64,000 bases of DNA, taken from Bacillus sp. FJAT-44742. GTDB taxonomy: Bacteria > Bacillota > Bacilli > Bacillales > Marinococcaceae. Both the position numbers and the translations under genes were made by a program. Numbering within the stretch: position 1 is the first letter of the stretch; each line of letters opens with the position of its first letter. Under the pieces are notes generated by a model. It was given only the letters and a program-made list of their open reading frames with translations, was not told the origin of the DNA and made no database searches. Shown piece after piece: positions 28,714 to 37,766 of the stretch. The DNA lies in the NCBI RefSeq assembly GCF_002797315.1, contig NZ_KZ454936.1:2999-66998 (forward strand), given 5' to 3'.

Positions 28714-30126
28714 TTGCAGACAATAATTGATATGTTAAACGATTTTTTATGGACGTATGTGCTGATTGCAGGCTTACTTGGCGCTGGGGTTTGGTTCACT
28801 GTACGTACCCGCTTTATGCAGTTTCGCTACCTTGGCGAAATGTTTAGAGTATTGTTTGACAAAACAAGGGATGTTGAAGGGATGAAGAGTATCAGCTCCT
28901 TCCGGTCTTTCTGTATAGGAGCAGCAACGAGAATTGGAACAGGAAACCTTGCCGGGGTGGCGGTGGCGATCACGCTTGGAGGACCCGGGGCGATTTTTTG
29001 GATGTGGCTGGTGGCTTTAGTCGGCGGGGCAACAGGTTTCATTGAAAGTACTCTTGCCCAGGTATTTAAAGTTCGGGATAAGGATGCTTATCGCGGAGGG
29101 CCTGCGTACTACATTCAGAAAGGGTTAAATATGCGCTGGCTTGGTATTTTGTTTGCTATATTAATTGCTATTACGTTTGGTCTTATCTTTAACTCTGTAC
29201 AAAGTAATACCATAGCAGGCGCTTTTGATAATGCGTTTGGTATCCCACCTGTTGTGATGGGGATCGTCATGACAGTTCTGACAGCCGCTATTATCTTTGG
29301 CGGTGTCCACCGAATTGCAAAGTTTTCGAGTATTATTGTGCCAATCATGGCTGTAGTATACGTAGCCATTGCTATGGTGGTTGTTGCGATGAACTTTAGT
29401 GAGATTCCAGCTGTACTTGGGTTGATTGTCCGCAGTGCTTTCGGCCTTGAGCAGGCATTGGGTGGAGGCATTGGCGCAGCAATTATGATGGGTGTCCGGC
29501 GGGGACTTTTTTCCAACGAAGCGGGGATGGGAAGTGCCCCGAACGCAGCTGCTACAGCAAACGTTACTCACCCGGCTAAGCAAGGGTTTATTCAAACCTT
29601 AGGTGTATTTGTTGATACGCTGATTGTCTGCTCAGCTACTGCCTTTATTATCTTGCTTAATGCTGACTTTGCTGGAACAGGAGCCGAAGGGATTGGCCTT
29701 TTGCAAGATTCCCTGAGCCTTCAAATAGGCGGCTGGGCCAGTTACTTTGTTGCTTTTGCGATATTTACCTTTGCGTTTAGCTCCATTATTGGAAGTTACT
29801 ACTATGGTGAAACAAATATTGAATTTATAAGAAAGAACAAAGCATTTGTGAACATTTACCGTTTATTAACTATGGCGTTGGTAATGTTTGGTTCCACAGC
29901 CAGTCTAGGACTGGTTTGGGACTTAGCAGATGTATTTATGGCCTTGATGACAATTATCAATTTAGTCGGGATTGTGCTGTTAGGTAACATTGCATTCAAG
30001 GTTCTAAGGGATTACGAAGAACAGCGTAGAGAAGGACTTGATCCTGTATTTTCTCCTTCTAAACTAGGGATTGAAAATACGGAAGCATGGGAAGAAGAAG
30101 AAAAATCAGACAAAATGGTTGTATAA
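28714..30126 (+). CDS. Sodium:alanine symporter family protein (AGCS)
   Basis: 470 aa with about eleven membrane segments. Conserved AGCS stretches: RTRFMQFRYL (about 31-40), GAATRIGTGNLAGVAVAITLGGPGAIFWMW near 69-98 in sections, YRGGPAYYIQKGL (about 126-138) and RRGLFSNEAGMGSAPNAAA near 263-281. It imports alanine, glycine or similar with sodium. The start is TTG 28714 with AGAGGGG seven bases upstream. Follows an Lrp regulator. Confidence 0.92.
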   Translation: MQTIIDMLNDFLWTYVLIAGLLGAGVWFTVRTRFMQFRYLGEMFRVLFDKTRDVEGMKSISSFRSFCIGAATRIGTGNLAGVAVAITLGGPGAIFWMWLVALVGGATGFIESTLAQVFKVRDKDAYRGGPAYYIQKGLNMRWLGILFAILIAITFGLIFNSVQSNTIAGAFDNAFGIPPVVMGIVMTVLTAAIIFGGVHRIAKFSSIIVPIMAVVYVAIAMVVVAMNFSEIPAVLGLIVRSAFGLEQALGGGIGAAIMMGVRRGLFSNEAGMGSAPNAAATANVTHPAKQGFIQTLGVFVDTLIVCSATAFIILLNADFAGTGAEGIGLLQDSLSLQIGGWASYFVAFAIFTFAFSSIIGSYYYGETNIEFIRKNKAFVNIYRLLTMALVMFGSTASLGLVWDLADVFMALMTIINLVGIVLLGNIAFKVLRDYEEQRREGLDPVFSPSKLGIENTEAWEEEEKSDKMVV

Positions 30127-30189
30127 GAAAAGAGTTAAAAGCCGTTGATACTGCTTCAATTTTGCTTTTAAATTTCATTCAAAATGGTA

Positions 30190-30218
30190 TTGATTATCTC
30201 ATGAAGGTGGTGTATTAT
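30190..30218 (+). promoter_or_regulatory. SigA promoter of the structured RNA
   Basis: TTGATT, a 17-base spacer and TATTAT. It stands directly before the structured RNA region and has no coding gene after it. Confidence 0.75.
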
Positions 30219-30224
30219 ATTTTC

Positions 30225-30451
30225 ACAAGCTGCTTTGTGCGTGACTAATATATGTTTCAACCTTTAAGCTAAAATAGGGAGTTTTACATTGAGGTATGGA
30301 AGTCAAGCCTTCATGAAAGTAAGAAGGAAGACGGAAATATTTCTGCAAACACCCACTTTCTGAAGTGGTGGTTTGGAACTCTATTATTAAGCGGCATAGC
30401 GGCCAAACTTTATCTGCAAAGGTCAATTCCTATATGGAATTGGCTTTTTTT
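30225..30451 (+). ncRNA. 6S RNA-like structured transcript
   Basis: About 225 nt between a good promoter and a strong terminator (GTCAATTCC-TATAT-GGAATTGGC, then TTTTTTT). The ends pair (CTTTGTGC with GCAAAG). AATAGGGAGTT pairs with AACTCTATT to bracket a central region, and CCACTT/AAGTGG closes a terminal hairpin. A long rod with a central bubble is the 6S RNA design, which binds SigA polymerase. Blocks such as TGGAAGTCAAGCCTTCATGA look like Firmicutes 6S RNA from memory. No coding frame is convincing. Identity should be tested against the 6S covariance model. Confidence 0.6.
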
Positions 30452-30464
30452 ACATAAAAAAATA

Positions 30465-30488
30465 AGAGCTTTCTATAAGAGAAGCTCT
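30465..30488 (-). terminator. Terminator after Spo0E-like gene
   Basis: On the minus strand AGAGCTTCTC / AAAGCTCT is followed by TATTTTTTT. It converges with the end of the structured RNA. Confidence 0.7.
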
Positions 30489-30681
30489 AATAATCTTTAA
30501 GTACAGGTCTGAAGCTTTCTTTTGTTTGGTCTATTCCTTGATATTCATTTAAGAGAACATCAAGTTTTTGACTACAGGTTACTGTTTTGGTGTGAGTCAG
30601 ACCGAAACGTTTCGCTGTATAGAGCATTTCTTTTCTTTTTAGTTTGATCAAAAGCTGTAATAAATATTTCCTTTCATTCAT
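30487..30681 (-). CDS. Spo0E-like aspartyl-phosphate phosphatase family protein
   Basis: 64 aa. The Spo0E family motif is visible as TCSQKLDVLLNEYQ (about residues 35-48) after a first helix LLQLLIKLKRKEML and a turn with Gly (RFGLTHTKTV). Such small helical-hairpin proteins dephosphorylate Spo0A-P or related response regulators and delay sporulation. GGAGGAAAAGGAA precedes the ATG. The gene converges with the 6S-like RNA. Confidence 0.8.
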   Translation of the reverse strand: MNERKYLLQLLIKLKRKEMLYTAKRFGLTHTKTVTCSQKLDVLLNEYQGIDQTKESFRPVLKDY

Positions 30682-30689
30682 TTCCTTTT

Positions 30690-31130
30690 CCTCCAGCTAG
30701 TAGTTGCTTTTGGTCTAGGCATATCTGAAAAAAACTCAGCTGTTCAAAAGCACATAGCTCATCATACATGCTGCCGAATAAAAATTCTGTCGAAATGTAG
30801 GATGTTCAAATATTTTTTCAGGAATATTTTCTTCTATAGAACTTTTTTACCGTTCTTTGAAGTTGTTCTGCTTTCATCCCATATCAGCTTCTCTACCAAG
30901 TAAAACTTAGAACCTGATAGCAGAGTTTATCTTACCTGAATCTTACCAAAACGGTTCCGTAGACTAGTGTTCCTCCAGGTTATGAACCTGCTTCAAGGGT
31001 GAAATTGAATAGGAGTTTTTCTTAATTCTATCAATTTTTGGATGTAAAAAAGAAGCCAAAGAAACGAGTAGAATGTTATGATAAGGTGGAGCAGTTGTGC
31101 TCGCAGGTAAAGTGAAAAATGGAGGAATAG
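30690..31130. other. Intergenic stretch, no gene recognised
   Basis: About 440 bases, AT-rich, between the Spo0E-like gene and the MoxR operon. It should hold divergent promoters. I see no coding frame with a ribosome site and no riboswitch or RNA gene. Confidence 0.6.
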
Positions 31131-31132
31131 AT

Positions 31133-32089
31133 GTGAAAATAGATCGTTCCGCACTTCAGACAGTGATAGAGAATATAGAGCGTGTGGTTGTAGGTAAGCG
31201 GAAAGAAATAGAATTAAGTCTCACCGCTCTTTTGGCTAAAGGACATGTACTGCTAGAGGATGTTCCTGGGGTGGGGAAAACAATGATGGTTCGGGCCATT
31301 GCCCGTTCAATAGGCTCTGAATTTAAGAGGATTCAATTTACCCCTGACCTTCTTCCATCGGATGTTACAGGGGTTTCTGTATACAACCAAAAGTCTATGA
31401 GCTTTGAATATCGCCCGGGACCGGTAATGGGCAATGTGGTTCTGGCAGATGAAATCAACCGAACATCCCCTAAGACTCAAGCCGCTTTACTCGAAGCGTT
31501 AGAAGAGAGCAGTGTAACGGTTGATGGAGAAACGAGAAAGCTTCAGGAATTGTTTTTTGTGATGGCCACCCAGAACCCTATTGAGTATGGCGGCACCTAT
31601 CCACTTCCTGAGGCACAGCTTGACCGCTTCTTATTCAAATTAAAAATGGGTTATCCAGACTATGAGGAAGAGCTGGAAGTGTTAAACAGGATCGAACAAG
31701 GGCATCCCATTGAAGAAATTGAACCAGTGTTAACCATAGAAGAAATCATAGATATGCAGAATGAAGTAAAAGAAGTATACGTGGACCAGGTTGTTAAGCA
31801 CTATATTATTTCACTTGTGAATGAAACAAGAGAACATAAAGAAGTCTACCTTGGAGTGAGCCCACGGGGATCAATTGCATTAATGAAATCTGCACAGGCT
31901 TTTGCTTACATTCATGGAAGAGAATATGTAATTCCAGACGATGTTAAGGAATTAGCTCCTTATACTTTGAGTCATCGTATGATCCTGCGGTCAGATCTCC
32001 AAATGACGAATCGGACTGGTGAAGATGTCGTAAGGGAAATTCTTTCACAATTAAAGGTGCCTGCCACCCGGAAAGAAGCTGTTCGCTAA
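31133..32089 (+). CDS. MoxR-family AAA ATPase (YeaC-like)
   Basis: 318 aa from GTG 31133, chosen because GGAGG lies seven bases before; an upstream GTG at 31097 has no site. Walker A is DVPGVGKTMMVRAI near residues 43-56, Walker B NVVLADEINRTSPKTQAALLEAL near 101-123, and the sensor stretch MATQNPIEYGGTYPLPEAQLDRF follows. MoxR ATPases act as chaperones for VWA or DUF58 partner proteins. It heads the yeaC-yeaD-yebA series found before guaA in B. subtilis. Confidence 0.92.
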   Translation: MKIDRSALQTVIENIERVVVGKRKEIELSLTALLAKGHVLLEDVPGVGKTMMVRAIARSIGSEFKRIQFTPDLLPSDVTGVSVYNQKSMSFEYRPGPVMGNVVLADEINRTSPKTQAALLEALEESSVTVDGETRKLQELFFVMATQNPIEYGGTYPLPEAQLDRFLFKLKMGYPDYEEELEVLNRIEQGHPIEEIEPVLTIEEIIDMQNEVKEVYVDQVVKHYIISLVNETREHKEVYLGVSPRGSIALMKSAQAFAYIHGREYVIPDDVKELAPYTLSHRMILRSDLQMTNRTGEDVVREILSQLKVPATRKEAVR

Positions 32090-33285
32090 TGGAGGAAAAG
32101 GGCCGTCAGGCTATAAAGGCCATGAAAATCTTTTTTCTCCTTTTGCTTCTGGCTGGCTTATATGCCTATGCCATGTTTCAAGGCGGTTTTGTAAGCTGGT
32201 TTTTGTTTTACAGTGCTGTTTCTTTAATTGGGATAAATCTTCTATTTGTTCTATTTCCGTGGAGGATGGTAGAGGTCAAGAGAAGTATTGAGACAACGAC
32301 GCTTCCTAGCGAAGAAATTTGTGAGGTTACCTTAACTGTTACAAAAAAAGCTCCGTTTCCCCTTCTTTATTTCGCCGTTAAAGACAATGTGCCTGAAGGA
32401 TTGCAGGGGACTGGGAAACCTGCAGGCATGGTCTTTTTTTTCCCCATCGGAAAGACGTTCACCTATTCCTATGAGGTAAAGGGTGTACAACGAGGTGAAT
32501 ATGTTTTCTCTTCAATTGATCTTCAGGCAGGAGACATGTTCGGCTTCTTTAAAAGGCAAAGAAGAGCAGAAGAAAAGACAACACTCCTCGTTTATCCTTC
32601 TATTCACCCTTTGCGTAGTTGGAAGACTCACATGGAGAAGGATGCTGAGACTGAGGCTATTTCAACAAAAGTTTTAGAAGAAGCCTTATCCGTAGCAGGG
32701 GTCAGAGATTACGTACCTGGGGACAGAATGACAAGTATTGACTGGAAAATTTCTGCCCGGGCTGGAAAGCTGGTAACAAAGGAATTTGAGGCTCAAGAGG
32801 GAAAAGGCTACACGTTGTTTTTCGATCCATTTCAAAAAACAAAGGACCATACGTCATTTGAACTTGCCATAGAGTTTGCAGCTTCATTAGCTGACTTTTG
32901 TTTAAAGAAAGGAATACCATTGGGCTTCTTATTGATGCAGGTTGATAAAGAGAAACTGGAAAAGGCAAGCAGTAAAGCTCATTTTAAAGAGGTTTTTGAA
33001 GAGCTCTCCAAAGCCTCTCCCCAGTTACATTCATCCGTGCTCCATTCCCCGCCCAGCCTCGAGAAGAAAGATGGAGTTGTATATGTAGTTACTGATGTAA
33101 ATGAGAAAGTAAAAGATCATATACAGCAGCTTTTATACCAGAGAAGAGAGGTTATCGTAATCTTTGTAAATACACGGTCCTTCGATGATAAGAGCGGTGA
33201 ATTAAAGATACTGGATAATATAAAGCTTCAGGGTGCACAGGTGTTTCATGTGAAAGATTATCAATTTAATATAGATGCTAGGTAA
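32089..33285 (+). CDS. DUF58 protein (YeaD-like)
   Basis: 398 aa. Two N-terminal membrane helices (about residues 11-28 and 33-53) anchor a cytoplasmic part with the DUF58 signature VRDYVPGDRMTSIDWKISAR near 204-223 and LVTKEFEAQEG after it. The fold resembles a von Willebrand A domain. It overlaps the MoxR stop by one base (TAATG). Partner of the MoxR ATPase and the transglutaminase gene that follows; exact role unknown. Confidence 0.88.
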   Translation: MEEKGRQAIKAMKIFFLLLLLAGLYAYAMFQGGFVSWFLFYSAVSLIGINLLFVLFPWRMVEVKRSIETTTLPSEEICEVTLTVTKKAPFPLLYFAVKDNVPEGLQGTGKPAGMVFFFPIGKTFTYSYEVKGVQRGEYVFSSIDLQAGDMFGFFKRQRRAEEKTTLLVYPSIHPLRSWKTHMEKDAETEAISTKVLEEALSVAGVRDYVPGDRMTSIDWKISARAGKLVTKEFEAQEGKGYTLFFDPFQKTKDHTSFELAIEFAASLADFCLKKGIPLGFLLMQVDKEKLEKASSKAHFKEVFEELSKASPQLHSSVLHSPPSLEKKDGVVYVVTDVNEKVKDHIQQLLYQRREVIVIFVNTRSFDDKSGELKILDNIKLQGAQVFHVKDYQFNIDAR

Positions 33286-33301
33286 GGACAGGTGGGAAAA
33301 T

Positions 33302-35473
33302 ATGAGGAGATTAGTAGGGTCCTTGCGTACACCCCGTCACTTTTTTGTTTATATGCTTGGTTTTTTACTGTTAACTGAGTGGCTGATGCCTCTTCCTGCT
33401 GTATCGGATACAGGTTTCATCTCTTTGTATGTAGGGGCAACAGCGCTCTTTTTTATGCTGACTTTTTTTAGAATTCCCTGGTGGGCTCTCATCCCTTTAA
33501 TGGGGATCATTATTATGTACGGGCTCCATCTTATATTTTTTCCGTATACATTTATGAGTGGTCCCTGGTGGCAGTTCTTCTTTTCTGATATAGGAGCGAA
33601 CCTTTCATTAATAGCAGGTGGAGAATGGTTTTTCCTAACGGAAATGTTCAGGAGTTTTCTCTTTTTTATTTTAATGGCTATTATGAGTTATTTGATTTAT
33701 TTCTGGGTGATTTACGTCCGGCGTATTTTTTTCTTTTTTGTAGTGACAGTAACGTATATTGCGGTTATGGATACTTTCCTTCCATACGACGGAACGTTTA
33801 GTATATTAAGAGTATTTTTCATAGGGTTTCTTTTACTTGCTGTCCTCCAGTGGGACCGTGTGACAGGGGAATTTCCTGGCAGGGTAAAGTCCGGCCTGTG
33901 GGTTAAGTGGACATCTCTGGCTTTGGTTCTATTGTTCGTAGCAGGAAGCGTGGGAATCGCTGCTCCTAAAGAGAAACCTCAATGGGAGGATCCGATGCCG
34001 TTTTTACAAAACCAGTCTGGGGTGAACCCAGGAGGGAGTGGAGAGACGGTAGAAGGCACACAGCGCATTGGCTACGGAGATAATGATGAAAGGTTGGGCG
34101 GAGGATTTGAGATGGATGAGTCCCCTGTCTTTCGAGCCTGGGCAGAACGAGGCCACTATTGGCGCGGAGAGTCAAAGAATGTCTACACAGGTCACGGCTG
34201 GGATGCTGATACTCCGGAAAAAAGAGTTCCTCAAAGCATGCACTATGAGGAAGGCATATCTGTAGAGGAGCTGGACACAACGATAGAATTTGCGGAAGGA
34301 AGATCCTACGGCTTGCTATTCTATCCAGGGGAGCTTAGAGATGTGAACGTTCCCGGTGCTGACGTCACTCCATCAGTTGACCGGCATACAGGCCAGGCGG
34401 AAGTCCACTCAGAAGGATCGCATCTTGAATCTTCCCCCTATGAAGTATCTTATTCTTACCCTCAATTTCCTATCGAGAGAATGAGGGAGAATGCTTCAAG
34501 TGATCCTGATGATATTGAACACTATTATTTACAATTGCCAGACGAGCTTCCAGAACGGGTGGCAGATTTAGCTGAAGAATTGACTTCCGGGCACGATAAT
34601 CGATATGACAAAGCCCGGGCAGTAGAAAGTTATTTAAACAGTTCAGAGTTCACTTATGAGACAGAAGATATTGCTGTGCCTGAAGAAGGACAGGATTATG
34701 TTGATCAATTTTTATTTGAAACCCAAGAGGGTTATTGTGACAACTTCTCTACCTCTATGGCTGTCCTCCTTCGTTCAGTTGATATTCCGACGCGCTGGGT
34801 CAAAGGGTTTACGAGGGGAGAAGAAGTAGAATATACAGCAGAAGGTTCTCTCTATGAGATTACAAATGCAAACGCTCATTCCTGGGTAGAAGTTTATTTT
34901 CCGGATGTAGGATGGGTTCCTTTTGAACCGACTCGGGGATTTTCATCTTCCTTTGATTATATTTTTGAAGAAACAGGCTTCCAGGATGAGGATTGGGAAG
35001 CAGAACAAACGGATCCATCTGAGGCAGACGTTGAGGAAGAACAAGAAGAGGGAGCTGCAGAAGAAGAGGAGGAAGAGGAAGCAGGAGCGGCTTCCGTAGA
35101 GGGGAGTATTCCCTGGTGGGTCTTTGCACTTCTGGCTGTTTTAGCTTTAACAGCGTTTATGTTTAGGCATTCGGTAATGAAACAAGTGACTCTCCTTCGA
35201 TATAAAAAAGTTGAAACAAGCGAGGCGGCCTCTTTCATGAAAGCCTTTGAATCCCTCCTCTGGCTTTTAGGGTTTAATGGGATGAAAAGGGAAAACGGAG
35301 AAACACTCCGAGAATTTGCTGGCAGAGTCGATGAGGCCTATGGGACAAAGGAAATGAGCTTACTGACAAGCTATTATGAAAAAATGTATTATGGAAATAA
35401 AACCACAGGCCCTGCAGATTGGAGCAGTGAAAAAGATGTCTGGGCAGGCCTGGTAAAGCGAATCGAGCCTTGA
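33302..35473 (+). CDS. Transglutaminase-like membrane protein (TgpA/YebA type)
   Basis: About 723 aa. Six membrane helices fill the first 210 residues, followed by an extracellular region with the transglutaminase core. The catalytic triad is visible as Cys in EGYCDNFSTSMAVLL, His in NANAHSWVEVYF and Asp in PDVGWVPFEPTRGF (about residues 475-560). Then comes a strongly acidic linker (about 575-605), one more helix (WWVFALLAVLALTAFMF) and a DUF4129-type C-terminus. ATG 33302 is preferred for its AGGTGGG site over ATG 33275 inside the previous gene. Confidence 0.9.
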   Translation: MRRLVGSLRTPRHFFVYMLGFLLLTEWLMPLPAVSDTGFISLYVGATALFFMLTFFRIPWWALIPLMGIIIMYGLHLIFFPYTFMSGPWWQFFFSDIGANLSLIAGGEWFFLTEMFRSFLFFILMAIMSYLIYFWVIYVRRIFFFFVVTVTYIAVMDTFLPYDGTFSILRVFFIGFLLLAVLQWDRVTGEFPGRVKSGLWVKWTSLALVLLFVAGSVGIAAPKEKPQWEDPMPFLQNQSGVNPGGSGETVEGTQRIGYGDNDERLGGGFEMDESPVFRAWAERGHYWRGESKNVYTGHGWDADTPEKRVPQSMHYEEGISVEELDTTIEFAEGRSYGLLFYPGELRDVNVPGADVTPSVDRHTGQAEVHSEGSHLESSPYEVSYSYPQFPIERMRENASSDPDDIEHYYLQLPDELPERVADLAEELTSGHDNRYDKARAVESYLNSSEFTYETEDIAVPEEGQDYVDQFLFETQEGYCDNFSTSMAVLLRSVDIPTRWVKGFTRGEEVEYTAEGSLYEITNANAHSWVEVYFPDVGWVPFEPTRGFSSSFDYIFEETGFQDEDWEAEQTDPSEADVEEEQEEGAAEEEEEEEAGAASVEGSIPWWVFALLAVLALTAFMFRHSVMKQVTLLRYKKVETSEAASFMKAFESLLWLLGFNGMKRENGETLREFAGRVDEAYGTKEMSLLTSYYEKMYYGNKTTGPADWSSEKDVWAGLVKRIEP

Positions 35474-35537
35474 CCGCAATAAAAGCGGTTGATAGAATAT
35501 AACTCGTGTTTTAATGCAGAGAAGTCAACGTCATACA

Positions 35538-35606
35538 CCTTCGTATATCCTGGGGATAGGGCCCAGAGTTTCTACCTGGTTACCGTAAATAACCAGACTA
35601 CGGAGG
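35538..35606 (+). promoter_or_regulatory. Guanine riboswitch aptamer before guaA
   Basis: P1 strands CCTTCGTA and TACGGAGG enclose the conserved GTTTCTACC and CGTAAAT core. The specificity base is C (CCAGACTACG), which selects guanine or hypoxanthine and not adenine. AGGCAGA at 35604-35610 can pair with TCTGCCT at 35649-35655 as an antiterminator, so ligand binding should favour the downstream terminator and lower guaA expression. Confidence 0.95.
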
Positions 35607-35636
35607 CAGAGATATAATAGCTGAAGAATAAGCATG

Positions 35637-35690
35637 AGAAGCTAGAATCTGCCTTTGTTTTATTAGGTAATTCTGGCTTCTTTCTATTTA
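35637..35690 (+). terminator. Expression-platform terminator of the guaA riboswitch
   Basis: AGAAGCTAGAAT pairs with ATTCTGGCTTCT and is followed by TTCTATTT. Its 5' arm is next to the segment that pairs with the riboswitch 3' strand, giving mutually exclusive folds. Confidence 0.78.
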
Positions 35691-35843
35691 GGGGAGTTAT
35701 TTTTGAAAATAGTATCCTGAATTTCGAAGAAAACTTTTCTTTTTCTTCACTTTTCGTTAGGATAGTGGAGAATAATAAGAACATATGTCGGTTTATACAG
35801 AGCTTATTCATATCAAAGAAATACAGATAAAGGTGGAGAGAAA

Positions 35844-37382
35844 ATGGAAAACATCCATGAGAAAATCATTGTGTTAGATTTTGGCGGTCAGTACAATCAG
35901 CTCATTACAAGAAGGATTCGGGATTTGGGAGTCTACAGTGAGCTTCATCCCAATTCTATATCTGCTGAAAAGGTAAAGGAAATGAAGCCGACTGGAATTA
36001 TCTTCTCCGGCGGGCCAAATAGTGCTTACGTGGAAGGAGCACCAGGCTGTGATGCGGAAATCTTTGAACTAGGCATCCCTATCCTTGGTATTTGCTACGG
36101 CATGCAGCTTATGACTCACCATTTTGGCGGGAAAGTAGAAGAAGCCTCTCACCGTGAATATGGAAAAGCTCTTATTACTGTCGAAAACAACTCCCTTCTT
36201 TACAAAGATCTTCCAGAAGAGCAATCTGTATGGATGAGTCATGGTGATTTAATTAAAGCTCCTCCAGAAGGATTTACGGTTGATGCAACCAATCCATCCT
36301 GCCCGGTAGCGGGAATGAGTGATGAAAGCCGGAATTTTTATGGCGTTCAGTACCATCCAGAGGTAAGACATACACAATTTGGAGACGACCTGCTAAAAAA
36401 CTTTGCATTTGAAATCTGCGGCTGTAATGGCGATTGGTCCATGGCCAATTTTGTTGACGAGCAGGTTGAGCTGATCAGAGAACTTGTAGGCGAAAAGAAA
36501 GTACTGTGCGCCTTGAGCGGTGGAGTAGACTCCTCAGTTGTAGCTGCTTTAATCCATAGAGCCATTGGCGATCAGCTTACGTGTATGTTTATTGATCATG
36601 GTCTTCTTCGCAAAGATGAAGCTGAAGGTGTAATGGAAACCTTCAGCGGTGATTTTGATATGAATATGATTAAAATCGACGCGCAGGAACGTTTTCTCTC
36701 TAAGCTAAAAGGGGTTTCCGATCCGGAAGAAAAGCGTAAAATCATTGGTAATGAATTTATTTACTTGTTTGAAGAAGAGGCCGGCAAGCTGACAGATATG
36801 GATTATTTAGCACAAGGAACTCTCTATACTGACATTATTGAAAGTGGAACAGATACGGCTCAAACAATTAAGTCTCATCACAATGTAGGCGGCCTTCCTG
36901 AAGACATGAAGTTTGATTTAATTGAGCCTTTAAACACTCTCTTTAAGGATGAAGTACGTAAGCTTGGAACCGAGCTTGGGGTGCCCGATGAAATCGTATG
37001 GCGTCAGCCATTCCCTGGGCCAGGCCTTGGTATCCGTGTTCTTGGGGAAGTCACAGAAGAAAAATTGGAGATTGTCCGCGAATCCGATGCCATTCTTAGA
37101 GACGAGATCAAAAAAGCCGGCTTGGACCGTGAGATTTGGCAGTACTTTACGGCCCTTCCTGATATGCGCAGTGTAGGGGTAATGGGAGATGCTCGTACGT
37201 ATGACTATACAGTAGGTATCCGTGCTGTGACTTCCATTGATGGAATGACTTCTGACTGGGCTCGTATCCCGTATGACGTGCTTGAGAAAATATCAACTCG
37301 AATCGTAAATGAAGTAAAGCATGTAAATCGGGTAGTGTACGATATTACTTCAAAACCGCCTGCGACAATTGAGTGGGAATAA
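35844..37382 (+). CDS. guaA: GMP synthase (glutamine-hydrolysing)
   Basis: Converts XMP to GMP with glutamine and ATP. It is 512 aa, with both domains complete. The class I amidotransferase has the nucleophile in [11 protein letters not shown] (about 80-90) and HPE in [13 protein letters not shown] near 171. The ATP-pyrophosphatase loop is [16 protein letters not shown] (about 221-236). The C-terminus ends [10 protein letters not shown], the usual dimerisation-domain ending. Controlled by the upstream guanine riboswitch. Confidence 0.98.
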   Translation: MENIHEKIIVLDFGGQYNQLITRRIRDLGVYSELHPNSISAEKVKEMKPTGIIFSGGPNSAYVEGAPGCDAEIFELGIPILGICYGMQLMTHHFGGKVEEASHREYGKALITVENNSLLYKDLPEEQSVWMSHGDLIKAPPEGFTVDATNPSCPVAGMSDESRNFYGVQYHPEVRHTQFGDDLLKNFAFEICGCNGDWSMANFVDEQVELIRELVGEKKVLCALSGGVDSSVVAALIHRAIGDQLTCMFIDHGLLRKDEAEGVMETFSGDFDMNMIKIDAQERFLSKLKGVSDPEEKRKIIGNEFIYLFEEEAGKLTDMDYLAQGTLYTDIIESGTDTAQTIKSHHNVGGLPEDMKFDLIEPLNTLFKDEVRKLGTELGVPDEIVWRQPFPGPGLGIRVLGEVTEEKLEIVRESDAILRDEIKKAGLDREIWQYFTALPDMRSVGVMGDARTYDYTVGIRAVTSIDGMTSDWARIPYDVLEKISTRIVNEVKHVNRVVYDITSKPPATIEWE

Positions 37383-37488
37383 ATTACCGAATAATTACAA
37401 GAGAAATATAAATATTGTTCGCTTTTTCTGTTGACTCATGATGTGATTGCTGATAAAGTAAAAAATGTCGAAAGTCGTCATGTAAATG

Positions 37489-37559
37489 TGTTCGTATAAT
37501 CGCGGGAATATGGCCTGCGAGTCTCTACCAAGCTGCCGTAAATGGCTTGACTACGAAGA
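37489..37559 (+). promoter_or_regulatory. Guanine riboswitch aptamer before pbuG
   Basis: P1 is TTCGTA/TACGAA. The core GTCTCTACC and CCGTAAAT are present, with CTTGACTACG giving the guanine-specific C. A strong terminator follows, so guanine should shut off the permease gene. Confidence 0.95.
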
Positions 37560-37611
37560 ATCTGCTGCAGAAAAACAAACGGACTATTTTCTGTAAGGAT
37601 TTTTTGTTGTT

Positions 37612-37643
37612 GATGCTTCAGGTAGATACCTGAAGCATTTTTT
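37612..37643 (+). terminator. Expression-platform terminator of the pbuG riboswitch
   Basis: ATGCTTCAGGT / ACCTGAAGCAT perfect stem with a 4-nt loop and six T, lying between the aptamer and pbuG. Confidence 0.9.
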
Positions 37644-37766
37644 ATTGCTCCCAGGAGACCATGGTGCTCGATTGAACATACTTTCAACGGCTGCAGGCAA
37701 TAAAAAAAGTTCTGTAAGGAACAATATATTATAAAAGCACTGGAGAAAAGAAAGTAGGGGAAAAGC

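Noticed and set aside
30223-30426. 67-codon minus-strand frame across the 6S-like RNA
   Set aside because: No ribosome site; the region is better explained as a structured RNA with its own promoter and terminator on the plus strand.
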